A DNA stretch of 64,000 bases from M3007 sp041392625 (lineage in GTDB: Bacteria; Bacteroidota; Bacteroidia; Chitinophagales; Saprospiraceae): the NCBI GenBank assembly GCA_041392625.1, contig JAWKLR010000015.1, positions 1 to 64,000 on the forward strand. Direction: 5' to 3'. How positions within the stretch are numbered: position 1 is the first letter of the stretch; the number at the start of each line of letters is the position of its first letter. The notes under the pieces are model-generated. The model was given only the letters and a program-made list of their open reading frames with translations, was not told where the DNA came from and made no database searches. A program made the translations under genes and the position numbers. Shown in pieces: positions 27,103-36,643 of this stretch.

Positions 27103-28956
27103 TTACCGCACAAGCGTTACATCGCCGCGTATTTCTTCGGTTCTTCCATCCTTAAACTCTAGTTGTACATAGTACAAAAACACATTCGGAGGCAGTTGCT
27201 CTCCGCGCACGGTCCCATCCCAAAATACCGATGCGTCATTGGGCGCAAAATCTTGCCGGTTGTAAACCAGCTGGCCCCAGCGATCAAATACCTGAAGGGT
27301 GTTTATCCAGGAAACATCCTCGCCACAAAAGACCCGGAAATGCTCGTTGCCATCCGAAAAGTTATCAGGCTGAAAGGCATTGGGAATATACACTCTGCGG
27401 TCATTTTCAACGACAAGCATTCGCTCATCTTCCGCCGGGCAACCGGCTGAATCAATTACCGTTACATGGTAGCGGATGGAGTTGATTGGGCAGTATATGC
27501 ATGTATCGCAAAGCCACTCAGATAATTGGATGGGCTCAATCAGTGTCTGAGCAACACGGTCCGGATAATTCACCTGCGCATCCGAGTATAAACGGATCGT
27601 TTGGCCAAGATGAAGCGTCGTATCGGGCGGGAGATTTATCAGCAGTTCATCGGGCTGTGTAACCTGAAAAACGGTATCCCAAACACATCCATATGCATCC
27701 TCCAGTGTAAGTGTGTGTGGGCCTGCAACTAAAAACTGAAACTCCGGGATTTGCACAAACGGTCCACCATCTACACTGTATACAAATGGCTCAACCCCTT
27801 GCTCCGGACTGCCAATGACCAGGCCTCCGTCACTTAATCCATAGCACCGCACATTTCGGATTTGCAGTGCACTCGCAACCGGCTGCTCCGGTGGCCCCAC
27901 CGTGAAATTTGCAGTAGAAGTACATCCATTGATGCTGTTTCGAACCAAAAGCGAATAAACTCCTTCCGTTGAAACAGACGGCATGGAACTTCCAAGCCCG
28001 TTTACAATGGTCCCCGCACTATCCGTTGTCCAGGTATATTCATACACGGTTGGAGGGTTTACGTCCGATTCCAGTTGTACCGGGGTGCCCAGGCAATTCA
28101 AATGTGCGCTGGTGTCTCCCAAAATTTGGGGTCGCGCACTTTCCGGCAGGATTTCCACAAATATTGAAGCTGAGCAAGGTGGATTCACGGAGCAGGAATT
28201 AGCCGCCTGCACACACACGGTTCCACTCTGGTCTCCAAAGGTCAATGTCGGGGTAGGGCCTGCTGCAGCGGGTACGGGCTCGCCGTTTACCAGCGTTCCG
28301 GGAGGACCATCCCAAATGTAGGCACCGGCACCGGGAACTGGCTGGACAATGTATTCCATACTGGCTCCAGCACACACTTTTACCGCTCCGGTAACTTCCG
28401 AGACAACCCCCAAAGGAGGTTCGTAAACAGCCTCAGTTGGTGAGATGGATACGTTGAACTCACATAGGTCACCTGCATAACCATCAATCATTAAAAAATA
28501 ATTGTTTCCGGGAATCATATCCACTGTAATTGAAACCGGGATGTTCCCGCCATCTGCTTCCCCAATGTCACAGGCAAGTGGTTCGCCGGAACAATCGGTA
28601 TATAAGGCAACCTGAACGCCGTTTCCATCCGAACAATTGAAAGGCATTATGGTAAACGTCGCCGTGTCATCTCCGGCAATGAAACCCAGCCACTGGACAT
28701 TCTCAACTGTCCCGCAAAAGTTTGGCACAATTCCCGATGGATATCCGGCCGTTGATCCGCTGTAGCCTTCAAAGTTGCAAAAAATGCAGGCATCGGCGCA
28801 GGAAATTGCAGGTTGCGAGCCGCCGCCACAAGCATTGGGCAATTGGGCTTCAAGAGCAGAAGGAGTACTTATTAAAAAACATAAATAAAAAATAAAGCGG
28901 TTTCGGCTGAGGTGGTTTTTTATCAAAGAAATTAGGTTAATGAACTTGTTATGCAT
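27103..28956 (-). CDS. Secreted protein with T9SS type B (gliding-motility-associated) sorting domain
   Basis: A 617-residue precursor. A hydrophobic segment (RFIFYLCFLISTPSALEAQ) near residues 20-38 serves as signal peptide. Residues ~40-150 look like a jelly-roll module (GSTAGYPSGIVPNFCG), followed by PKD/Ig-like repeats with SprB-like phrasing (RNVRCYGLSDGGLVIG). The C-terminus (VYIPNAFQPDNFSDGNEHF, then IFDRWGQ-type VFDRWGQLVYN and FLYYVQLEFKDG) is the type B sorting domain, linked in Bacteroidota to surface adhesins. It starts 9 bp after the DUF1501 gene and is the last gene of a three-gene operon. Confidence 0.88.
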   Translation of the reverse strand: MHNKFINLISLIKNHLSRNRFIFYLCFLISTPSALEAQLPNACGGGSQPAISCADACIFCNFEGYSGSTAGYPSGIVPNFCGTVENVQWLGFIAGDDTATFTIMPFNCSDGNGVQVALYTDCSGEPLACDIGEADGGNIPVSITVDMIPGNNYFLMIDGYAGDLCEFNVSISPTEAVYEPPLGVVSEVTGAVKVCAGASMEYIVQPVPGAGAYIWDGPPGTLVNGEPVPAAAGPTPTLTFGDQSGTVCVQAANSCSVNPPCSASIFVEILPESARPQILGDTSAHLNCLGTPVQLESDVNPPTVYEYTWTTDSAGTIVNGLGSSMPSVSTEGVYSLLVRNSINGCTSTANFTVGPPEQPVASALQIRNVRCYGLSDGGLVIGSPEQGVEPFVYSVDGGPFVQIPEFQFLVAGPHTLTLEDAYGCVWDTVFQVTQPDELLINLPPDTTLHLGQTIRLYSDAQVNYPDRVAQTLIEPIQLSEWLCDTCIYCPINSIRYHVTVIDSAGCPAEDERMLVVENDRRVYIPNAFQPDNFSDGNEHFRVFCGEDVSWINTLQVFDRWGQLVYNRQDFAPNDASVFWDGTVRGEQLPPNVFLYYVQLEFKDGRTEEIRGDVTLVR

Positions 28957-28965
28957 GGTATTGGA

Positions 28966-30627
28966 TTAACGGGTGATGCTCAATTTGGTGACAAACGCTC
29001 GTCCGGTAGCCCGGTTTTCAAGGCGAATAAAATAGGGGCCGGGAGGCAGTGCACGGACATTCAGGTAATAGATGTTCGGGCCTTCGAGTACCTGAACCTG
29101 TCGGTTCGAAACCAGACTGCCCCCCAAACTGTGAACGCTCAGGTTTGCACTAAAGGATTGGCCGCTTTGGAACATAATTTCAGCCCGTACGGTAGCAGGG
29201 TTGGGAAATACCTGCAGCGATTTTTTTATTTCCTGTGTGTCAAAAATTCCCGTTGGCGTACCCACATAACAATCCGGATCGACCACATAGGCGTTGTTTA
29301 CGATCGGTAGTTTGTTGTAGCCTTCAAACATTGCTTCTACCAAAGCATCGTCGTTTGCACCAAGCCAATCCTGTAGCAGCGTTGTGAATACCTGCCGGTA
29401 GTCAAACTGCATGCCCTGAAGTTGGTTGTCTCCGGTCAGGTTATCCAGGTTTACATTGGTGCCTTCAACACCGCCTTCCGTACCTTTGCCAAATAAAAGC
29501 ATAGGCGCCAGGGTGCCGTGGTCGGTTCCCGCAGAGCCGTTTTCCTGGGCACATCTGCCAAATTCGGAGAATGTACAGGCCATAACTTGGTCGTCAATCC
29601 CCAAACCGGCCAAATCATCAAAGAAGATTTTTACCGAATCTGACAGATTTCTTAGCAGGTCAGCATGCCCGCCCAAGGTGATGGTTCCCTCCGGGGGAAT
29701 CTGCGAGCCATGTGTATCAAATCCACCCATTGAGCACAGGTAGATTTTTGTTTTACATCCACCTTTTATCAAGCGGGCGATGGTTTTTAGTTGGTTGGCA
29801 AGCCCCGACTGCGGGTAGGTTGTTATAGCATTGGATCCGGCATTAAAGGCCTGCGTAATGTATTGTGAATATTGGTTTACACTGTCTTCAACCCCCATAA
29901 TGTACTCCAGTTCCACACCGTACTCGGAGTCGGGTACATTCAAGATGGGTGCTCCTCCAATAGTTTGCACCAGCGAGTAAAACCCTTCCGGATCCTGGCC
30001 GTAGAGATTGATCGCATTTCGGTGTTCGGTCTCGGTATGGAACCCAAGAGAAGGGTAGGGGTCGCCAATCTGAATCCCCAGAGGATACAGCATGTCGGGA
30101 ATAGGAGTGCCCAAAACATCCGGATACATGGCGTTCAGCGCCCGGCCCATCCAGCCAGAGTTAATGTTGTTTTTTTCCGGAGTACTATCTCCTCCGGATA
30201 ACCACAAGTCGGTCCCTTTAAAATGGGATTGGTTGATGCTTTCATAACCAACCGCCTGGACGACCTTCATCCACCCCTGATCGTAGAGGCTTTTGAGTCC
30301 GTTCATTACCGGGTGCAAACCCACCTGATCGGCACTGGGAAGTGTCTGGTCCAGTTGGATGAATTTTTCCGGTCCGTTATCCGGAATTTTTATCAATGGC
30401 CGCAACTCGGCGTACCGGTCGTATTGCGGAGTTGGAATAATGGTATTGATACCATCGTTTCCGCCCTTAAGTTGTATAAGGATGAGCACCCGGTCTTCTA
30501 CACCGTCGCAGGTGGAAAGAACCTTTGCCATTTTACGGTTGGCAAAAGGGCGCATGGAGAATCCGTTTACGAGAAAGGAGGATATTCCTGCAGCAGGGAG
30601 TGCTTTGAGAAAATTTCTGCGTTTCAT
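28966..30627 (-). CDS. DUF1501 domain protein with Tat-like signal and T9SS type A sorting domain
   Basis: A 553-residue protein. The N-terminus MKRRNFLKALPAAGISSFLV resembles a Tat signal (RRNFLK). The body has DUF1501 marks: LIQLKGGNDGINTIIP, HPVMNGLKSLYDQGWMKVVQ, SHFKGTDLW, SMGGFDTHGSQ and FSEFGRCAQENGSAGTDHG. The family belongs to the alkaline phosphatase/sulfatase-like superfamily, but its substrate is unknown. The last ~80 residues (LQVFPNPATVRAEIMFQSGQ) are a type A sorting domain. Start ATG 30627 is used; an in-frame TTG lies 9 bp upstream. It lies 56 bp after the DUF1800 gene, the usual partner. Confidence 0.88.
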   Translation of the reverse strand: MKRRNFLKALPAAGISSFLVNGFSMRPFANRKMAKVLSTCDGVEDRVLILIQLKGGNDGINTIIPTPQYDRYAELRPLIKIPDNGPEKFIQLDQTLPSADQVGLHPVMNGLKSLYDQGWMKVVQAVGYESINQSHFKGTDLWLSGGDSTPEKNNINSGWMGRALNAMYPDVLGTPIPDMLYPLGIQIGDPYPSLGFHTETEHRNAINLYGQDPEGFYSLVQTIGGAPILNVPDSEYGVELEYIMGVEDSVNQYSQYITQAFNAGSNAITTYPQSGLANQLKTIARLIKGGCKTKIYLCSMGGFDTHGSQIPPEGTITLGGHADLLRNLSDSVKIFFDDLAGLGIDDQVMACTFSEFGRCAQENGSAGTDHGTLAPMLLFGKGTEGGVEGTNVNLDNLTGDNQLQGMQFDYRQVFTTLLQDWLGANDDALVEAMFEGYNKLPIVNNAYVVDPDCYVGTPTGIFDTQEIKKSLQVFPNPATVRAEIMFQSGQSFSANLSVHSLGGSLVSNRQVQVLEGPNIYYLNVRALPPGPYFIRLENRATGRAFVTKLSITR

Positions 30628-30683
30628 ATCGATCAATTATTTTTTTTGAAGAAATACACGTGTTGCCTTGTCAAAGCCTATGG

Positions 30684-32345
30684 CTAAAACAGCTGATACT
30701 CTGGAGCATACAGTAAGGCATTGAAGAGGCGTTGCAGGGGGATGGATACCTCTGTGTCGTCTCCGGTGTCTAAAAAGTTGTTCCACTCGTAGGTCCAGTC
30801 ATTGGCTGGAATGGTGTCGAGAAAAACTTCTTCAACAAAATAAGTGATGCGGTCTGTGTCCGGTGTTTCCGGGAAAAGGTATAGCGTGAGTTCTTCCACC
30901 AGCGAGTAAGCATCTGCCGGATACAAAACAACGTCCGTATCGCGCAGCCAGGCCGGGAAGTCAAATTTTGTCCCCAAATCCATCCCGGAGCTGGGCCCCC
31001 AGGCATGGGTTCCGGTAAGCAGCATTTCCGGCACCTTGTACCGGGCTACAATGGTAGCAGAGTTGAAAAACTGACGGTGAAAGTCCGGCACCTGGTAATA
31101 GCCCGGATAACCGGCTACATCCGGTGGGTTAAACAGATACAATCCCGCCCAGTCGAACATGCGGTTGATGACGCCACTGTTGTAAAAAGTCCGATAGTGT
31201 TTGTGGTTTTCGCTCACCGGGTCGGGGATGCTGATATTGAAGTATGAAAAGGTTTGAAGTGCCAGTTCCATTGGGGATTTGATCAGTGCGCCCACAATTT
31301 CATCGGCATTGTCGGAATCATCCTGGTCAAAGAAATGTTCGCTTTGAAACAGTTGATTCAGGACTGGAAGAATCTCAAAATTGTTGTCAATCAGTGTTTG
31401 TGCCAGGCCCCCGATGATGTCGTTTTCAACTTCATCCGAGATCTTTCGGGTAATAAAGAAATGGTACAAACGGCGGCAAAAATTGCGTGCAGTTTCCTCC
31501 TGGGCAAAAACCATATCTACCAGTGCTTGCAATTCGGCATTCATACCATCCTCGTCGTTGCTTGGGGGTGTGATGCTCGTACCATTGAAGCGGGCACTGA
31601 AGGTTTTTGTTCCAAAATCATGGCTTTGGGGGTAGGCTTTTCCAGCAGGAATTCCGGTATCCGGATCCTGGTACTGATGCCTTTGCGCGTGATTGAAGCC
31701 GGTCAGAACCCGTGCGGCTTCGATGATGTCGTCCTCTGTGTAATTGGTGTAGTCGCCCGGGCCGGCAGGAGCGCCGCGGCCAATGGTATGGAGTTCGAAA
31801 AACTCCCGGGCATAGTTTTCATTGGGATTGTTTACAAAGTTCTGGTCGTTATCAATGTAAGACAGCATGCAGTTGTCCACAATCATTTTCAAGACCAGGG
31901 TTTTGAAATTTCCGAGGCTACCCCAACGCAACAGGCTGAGGTAATCGAAAAACTCCATGCTGTCGCCTGCATCTGCATTGACCGCAAGGTATTGGTGGAG
32001 AAAATACGTGATTTTGTGTACTGCACCGGGGTCCTGGCTTGCTTCGTGGACCCACCATGCCATGACGTATCTGCTGAGCAGTCCTTCGTCATCAGTAGGG
32101 AGGGGTACATTGGGAGGCTGAGGTGGATTGATCCAGGTAAGCGGTGTGTCGGTTGGATTTTCGGCGAAAGCCGGTTGCTCGACCAGGAGCGGGTAGGGGG
32201 TGAGTAATGTTGCGAGTGCTTCGGACGCAGTCTGGCCAGCAAGTTCATCTACCTTTTCACGGGTATAGAAAAAGCTGGTTCTCCGCAGCAAATGTGCGGC
32301 ACGGCGCAGCCCGAGCGCTCCTTGCATGGGATTCAAGGAAGCCAT
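30684..32345 (-). CDS. DUF1800 domain-containing protein
   Basis: A 553-residue protein with the DUF1800 pattern: RRAAHLLRRTSFFYTREKVD at the N-terminus, LRWGSLGNFKTLVLKMIVD, the DNDQNFVNNPNENYAREFFE segment, and AARVLTGFNH. The function of the family is unknown, but DUF1800 and DUF1501 genes are very often neighbours in many phyla, as here. No signal peptide is evident at this start, ATG 32345, although many members are exported. First gene of the operon that continues with DUF1501 and the type B secreted protein. The upstream 32346-32742 stretch has no gene; it holds one CACCTTTG box at 32617 on the + strand and nothing else recognised. Confidence 0.88.
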   Translation of the reverse strand: MASLNPMQGALGLRRAAHLLRRTSFFYTREKVDELAGQTASEALATLLTPYPLLVEQPAFAENPTDTPLTWINPPQPPNVPLPTDDEGLLSRYVMAWWVHEASQDPGAVHKITYFLHQYLAVNADAGDSMEFFDYLSLLRWGSLGNFKTLVLKMIVDNCMLSYIDNDQNFVNNPNENYAREFFELHTIGRGAPAGPGDYTNYTEDDIIEAARVLTGFNHAQRHQYQDPDTGIPAGKAYPQSHDFGTKTFSARFNGTSITPPSNDEDGMNAELQALVDMVFAQEETARNFCRRLYHFFITRKISDEVENDIIGGLAQTLIDNNFEILPVLNQLFQSEHFFDQDDSDNADEIVGALIKSPMELALQTFSYFNISIPDPVSENHKHYRTFYNSGVINRMFDWAGLYLFNPPDVAGYPGYYQVPDFHRQFFNSATIVARYKVPEMLLTGTHAWGPSSGMDLGTKFDFPAWLRDTDVVLYPADAYSLVEELTLYLFPETPDTDRITYFVEEVFLDTIPANDWTYEWNNFLDTGDDTEVSIPLQRLFNALLYAPEYQLF

Positions 32346-32742
32346 TGGCGGGATGATTGAACGGTTAACAGATCGGTTTCTTCGCGTACACAGTTTCGGG
32401 TGGCCTATTATCGCGGATTATGAAAAAAACTGTGTGCGATGCTGGATTAAAAAAAATACAGTGCCAAATTACAAGCACGTTTTTATAAAAAAACGGCTTG
32501 AAAGCACCGCTTCAAATAGAACGCAAAATCGGTTTTCAATATTGGACGTTTTGTGTTAAAATTTAGCTGAATTGAAATTTTCAATACCCGAACAGAATTC
32601 TTAGTAGAACTCCCTGCACCTTTGGCTCCAGCCAGACACCTCAGATTCGCCCGAATTGGGGCACCATGCCCGTCAAAAAATGGTGTGAGCGATACATGAA
32701 GGTTAGACGACCACTATCTTTGGCATTGATTCTGAATTTTTC

Positions 32743-32907
32743 TAAGAGCCTGTTTGGGATTTTGGTTTGAGGCGAAAGCGAGCAAAGTTTGTTTTGATTG
32801 AGACAAAATTTGCAGTCGTAGTCGGGCTCTACGGCGAAAATTTTAACGAAAAGTAAAACAAAATTTGCCGATTGCAGCCCAAACATAAAATCCCAAACAG
32901 GCTCTAA
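32743..32907. repeat. Miniature inverted-repeat element, copy 1
   Basis: A 165-bp element with 21-bp terminal inverted repeats (TAAGAGCCTGTTTGGGATTT at the left, the reverse complement at the right with one mismatch at base 2). The interior matches the element at 46219-46378 (for example GAGGCGAA.GCGAGCAAA, TTTGCAGTCG, AATTTTAACG) and the fragment at 14997. No open frame is inside, so it would need a transposase from elsewhere. It lies between the DUF1800 and TPR genes. Confidence 0.8.
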
Positions 32908-32933
32908 CTTTTCACCCCTCCCACTAAGTCAGT

Positions 32934-34751
32934 TTATGCACTGAGAATTCCTTCCTTTTTAAGGCGTTCCAGGTGATCGCCGATTATTTTTTTATAGGGC
33001 TCATTTTCGGGATTTCGCATACTGCTCAGCCTGTTATAAATGGCTTCTGCTTGTTGTTTTTGCCCTTCGGCATGCAACAAATGCGCTTTTTGAAGATCCA
33101 GTACATCTGAATCCGGCACCAGGGTTTTCCCTTCAGAAAGGGCTGTGTTGGCTATGTCCAGGCGATTGCTGCGGATAGCATACCAGGCATAATCGGCGTA
33201 GGCATAATGCAATTCATTGGTGAGTTTTTCATTACCAGGGTATTGCTGATAAATGCTTTTCAGGTTGTGCAAAACCTGTTCCTGAAGTTCGAGTTTTTTT
33301 AATGGTTCTAGTACTGATTCAATTTCTTCTGTGAGTGCTTCGGTTTTCCGGAATGCTGCTTTGGTAGTCAGAAACTCCAGGTCTGCCTGCGCAAAATAGG
33401 AACGAAAATATTCCAGATCGCTTTTCATGCTTTTAATGACTGCTTTATTCTCATCAAAGCCGGCCAAACGGGTTTCAACTTCATCCAGCATGCCAAGTGC
33501 CAGATCTTTATAGCTTAAATCAGTTTTCTCTTCCATGAAACTCTGATAGATCGTCAGTAAGTTCAGGATCGTTACCGCTACATCTGCTCCAAATGCATTC
33601 GGGTTTTTGTCTGCGAGTTTTTGTCGGAGTGTCAATGCCTTTTTGTAAAAAGCCTCTGCCGTAACTGGCTCCTTTTTTTCATCGTACAAGACGGCGAGGT
33701 TGTGTAGAGCGGTTGCCAGATAGTGGGTAAATGTATCGGGCTGGGCATCGGCGAGCTTGTTGTAGATATCAATAGTTTGGCGGTAGTAATCAATCGCCAT
33801 CTGTTTATCTACTTCCTCAGTTGGTGATCCAACCTGTTTATCCCAGTTGTTGACGGATAACAGTCCAAATCCGGAAAATCCGCTTCCGCCCATACTGAAG
33901 TCGTCCTTTACTTCGTGTTTTTCGGTATATACAATTGCCAGGCTATTGAGTGTCGCAGCATAAAAGGGGGCATACTCAGCCTCGTTTTCTTTTAGTAAGA
34001 TTTCGTACTGTTCGAGAGCAAGCATGTAATACTTGATGGCATCCCCGTATTTTTCCCAGGTTTTAAAAACCACTCCTAGGTTATTGAGTGTAGCAGCCAG
34101 TGCAGGTCTAAAGGCAGCTGCTTGCGTTTGAGTTAGTTGCTCGTAAATCTGAACCGCTTTTTTATAATGATTTTGCGCTTTGTACATGTCCGCCTCTTCT
34201 TGTTCCAACTCGCCAAGGTGGTATTGGGCCCGGGCGGTGAGCGGATTTCCATCCTGCATGTGTTCAGAAAAAGAAATTGCCGTTTTGAAACTCTTCCGGG
34301 CCATGTAGAAATCCCTTTTTTCAAGATAAATTTCTCCGAGTGAAAAATGGGTGTTGGCCAGATGCAAAGCAAAGTTTTCGGGATGCTCTTCAGCCAGTTG
34401 TTCAAAAATGGCAAGGGCATCTTTGTGAAGGAGTATGGCCCTGGATGCATTGCTTTTGGCATATAGTAAACCCAGGTTATTCAGGATCGCAGCTTTTATA
34501 TTCAATACGGATAGGATACGCTCACCTGGAAACGAGTCAAAAATGGAGAGCGATTGTTCAAAATGGCCTGCCGCAGCCTTGGGGTTGTTGCGCCGCAGTT
34601 CCAATTGCGCCAGTACATTCAGGATGTCAATCTGGTATTCAGGGGTAGGAGCCTGCTGGTATCCTTGTTGGTAGTAGCTAAGGGCTTTCTCAAGATCGCC
34701 CTGCTCAAAAAATATATTGGCAGTTTGGATATTTTCTTCAAATGTTGACAC
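32934..34751 (-). CDS. Tetratricopeptide repeat protein
   Basis: A 605-residue cytoplasmic protein made of TPR units from the start to about residue 430: ANIFFEQGDLEKALSYYQQG, LNNLGLLYAKSNASRAILLH, LGEIYLEKRDFYMARKSFK, LNNLGVVFKTWEKYGDAIKY, LHNLAVLYDEKKEPVTAEAF. The rest is helical with a further TPR-like pair near the C-terminus. The start codon is GTG 34751 with no in-frame ATG close by. TPR arrays bind other proteins; the partner is unknown. The gene begins 12 bp after the stop of aat on the same strand, so the two are likely co-transcribed. A Gly/Phe-rich insert (FSMGGSGFSGFGLLS) breaks the repeats near residue 290. Confidence 0.85.
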   Translation of the reverse strand: MSTFEENIQTANIFFEQGDLEKALSYYQQGYQQAPTPEYQIDILNVLAQLELRRNNPKAAAGHFEQSLSIFDSFPGERILSVLNIKAAILNNLGLLYAKSNASRAILLHKDALAIFEQLAEEHPENFALHLANTHFSLGEIYLEKRDFYMARKSFKTAISFSEHMQDGNPLTARAQYHLGELEQEEADMYKAQNHYKKAVQIYEQLTQTQAAAFRPALAATLNNLGVVFKTWEKYGDAIKYYMLALEQYEILLKENEAEYAPFYAATLNSLAIVYTEKHEVKDDFSMGGSGFSGFGLLSVNNWDKQVGSPTEEVDKQMAIDYYRQTIDIYNKLADAQPDTFTHYLATALHNLAVLYDEKKEPVTAEAFYKKALTLRQKLADKNPNAFGADVAVTILNLLTIYQSFMEEKTDLSYKDLALGMLDEVETRLAGFDENKAVIKSMKSDLEYFRSYFAQADLEFLTTKAAFRKTEALTEEIESVLEPLKKLELQEQVLHNLKSIYQQYPGNEKLTNELHYAYADYAWYAIRSNRLDIANTALSEGKTLVPDSDVLDLQKAHLLHAEGQKQQAEAIYNRLSSMRNPENEPYKKIIGDHLERLKKEGILSA

Positions 34752-34763
34752 GATGAGAATCTT

Positions 34764-35408
34764 TTATTTTATGATTGAGACATATTCATTCCGCGATATT
34801 TCGCGGAGCCCGATGTCTGGGAATTCATAGGTTTCTTTCTGAACATCGACCATTTTTAGTCCCTCTTTTTCCAATGCGTGTATCAGCGCTACCAAAGCGA
34901 GTATTGCCTCCGTATCATCTGTTGCACAAACGTATTCCAGGAAAAAAACGGACTCAATTTTAGTTCCGAAAACCGCGCTTTTAATAATTCCATTTTGCCG
35001 GACAGTGAGTGCCCGGGCAAGTCCGTCTTCCTTGAGTTGTTTATACGCGGCGATCAAACTGCCCATCAGCCATTTTGCTGACATCTCCCCCTTGTTTTGC
35101 GTTTGTTCGCAAAAGCGCATCACTTCTGCAAAATCATCTTCCGTGGAAAAGGTATACGCCGTTCCGTTCAGCAGTGCCTGAATCTGTTCAGAAATTTCCA
35201 GGTCTTCCGGGAACAAAACCAAGCGCGGATCAGGAGACCACCAGGAGTATTCTTCAATGGGTGACGACCACAAATAAATGCCGGATTTATACGCAGCAAG
35301 CAACCATTCGGCAGTGATATCACCACCAATTGCAAGCAAGCCATTTTGGTCGGCAAAATGGGCCGGCGGGAAGCCAATTTTGTCTTTTTCCAGTTCAAAA
35401 AATGGCAT
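34764..35408 (-). CDS. aat: Leucyl/phenylalanyl-tRNA-protein transferase-like protein (divergent Aat)
   Basis: A 214-residue protein close to the usual Aat length. Aat transfers Leu or Phe from tRNA to N-terminal Arg/Lys of proteins and so marks them for ClpAP. The N-terminal half fits well: FPPAHFADQNGLLAIGGD, AAYKSGIYLWSS and the hallmark WWSPDPRLVLFP. The C-terminal half is drifted: where the family has GGLYG and GESMFS this protein has SAVFGTKIESVFFLEYVCAT, while GLKMVDVQ keeps the order of the family. It may have changed activity. A TATCTTTG box lies 14 bp upstream; the TPR gene follows. Confidence 0.75.
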   Translation of the reverse strand: MPFFELEKDKIGFPPAHFADQNGLLAIGGDITAEWLLAAYKSGIYLWSSPIEEYSWWSPDPRLVLFPEDLEISEQIQALLNGTAYTFSTEDDFAEVMRFCEQTQNKGEMSAKWLMGSLIAAYKQLKEDGLARALTVRQNGIIKSAVFGTKIESVFFLEYVCATDDTEAILALVALIHALEKEGLKMVDVQKETYEFPDIGLREISRNEYVSIIK

Positions 35409-35421
35409 ATTTCTTTTCTTA

Positions 35422-35429
35422 CAAAGATA
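35422..35429 (-). promoter_or_regulatory. -7 box of the aat/TPR unit
   Basis: TATCTTTG on the minus strand is a full match to TAnnTTTG and lies 14 bp before the aat ATG. No clear -33 element is seen. The 182-bp gap to hypE should also contain the hypE promoter, which was not identified. Confidence 0.45.
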
Positions 35430-35590
35430 CCAAATCAGGTAAAAAAGTGCTAGATTTACACAGTAAAGTGTGTGTTGAAAAGCGTTTTTTTTTGAATTAA
35501 TCGCGTTTTTCTTAGCCAGCCTTCGTAAAGCGCTTGCCTGCTGAAAACAGGCTCAAAACACACGAAACATAAACCGGAAAAAACTGGAAA

Positions 35591-36628
35591 ATGCAATTGA
35601 GTTGTCCGATGCCCAAATTCGATTTTGACTTCATCACACTGGGGCATGGTAGTGGTGGATTGCTCACCAACAAACTGTTGGATAGTGGCGTTTTTGATAT
35701 CCTGAAAAATGACATTCTCGATAAAAGGCACGACGGTGCGCTATTGAACCTGAAAGGGAAAGTGGCCTTCTCAACGGACAGTTTTGTCATTTCTCCCATC
35801 TTTTTTCCAGGAGGGAATATTGGTGAGCTTGCAGTAAATGGAACAGTGAATGATGTGGCGATGTGCGGAGCCAAACCGGAATACATTTCCCTCGGTTTCA
35901 TCATCGAAGAAGGACTGCCCATGTCTGAATTTTGGGAAATTTTAGTAGGCATCAAAAATGCGGCAGATAAAGCGGGTGTACAGGTTGTAACCGGCGATAC
36001 CAAGGTGGTCGATAAGGGAAAAGGCGACAAGATTTTCATCAATACCACAGGAATTGGCCAGGTACACCCCAAGGCAGATATTGATATTGACCGGATTAAG
36101 CCCGGACAAAAAATTATTGTCAGCAATCAAATTGCAGACCATGGCATTGCCATCTTATCGGTACGCGAGGGGCTGGAATTTGGAACCACCATTGAAAGTG
36201 ATACTACCAACCTGAACCATGTCATTCTCGATATGCTCGATACCTACGGTTCAGACATCATTTTGCTGCGAGACCCCACCCGCGGGGGGCTTTCTTCCAC
36301 ACTCAATGAAATCAGCCGCGATGCAAAAACCGGAATCTTACTTCACGAACGAAGCATTCCGGTGGATACTCAGGTAAGGGCAGCCTGTGAAATACTCGGA
36401 TTAGACCCGCTTTTCACAGCAAACGAAGGGGTTTTCGTAGCCATCGTGTCAGAGGAGATCGCAGAGGCGATGACTGCAGATCTGAAAAAGTATCCTGAAT
36501 GTTCTACTGCCGCAATCATTGGCGAGGTGGTTGATGATCACGCAGGAAAAGTGGTCATCACCAACGCTATGGGAGGTAAACGGGTTATAAGCATGCTGAT
36601 TGGGGAGCAGTTGCCTCGGATTTGCTAA
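35591..36628 (+). CDS. hypE: Hydrogenase expression/formation protein HypE
   Basis: A 345-residue protein of the PurM/AIR synthase-like fold. HypE dehydrates the thiocarbamoyl group that HypF places on its C-terminal Cys, giving the cyanide ligands of the NiFe-hydrogenase iron. The sequence shows LGHGSGGLLTNKLL, ALLNLKGKVAFSTDSFVISP, GTVNDVAMCGAKP, LRDPTRGGLSSTLNEI, and the required C-terminus PRIC ending in Cys. ATG 35591 is the start; Met 7 (MPKFDFDF) is an alternative. It faces hypC across 15 bp, so it is convergent with the hypABC set rather than part of it. Confidence 0.93.
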   Translation: MQLSCPMPKFDFDFITLGHGSGGLLTNKLLDSGVFDILKNDILDKRHDGALLNLKGKVAFSTDSFVISPIFFPGGNIGELAVNGTVNDVAMCGAKPEYISLGFIIEEGLPMSEFWEILVGIKNAADKAGVQVVTGDTKVVDKGKGDKIFINTTGIGQVHPKADIDIDRIKPGQKIIVSNQIADHGIAILSVREGLEFGTTIESDTTNLNHVILDMLDTYGSDIILLRDPTRGGLSSTLNEISRDAKTGILLHERSIPVDTQVRAACEILGLDPLFTANEGVFVAIVSEEIAEAMTADLKKYPECSTAAIIGEVVDDHAGKVVITNAMGGKRVISMLIGEQLPRIC

Positions 36629-36643
36629 CCATTTTAGTGGTCC

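Noticed and set aside
31254..32207. Long antisense frame (317 residues) opposite the DUF1800 gene
   Set aside because: The opposite strand has a clear conserved family; the antisense product looks like a shadow of its codon pattern.
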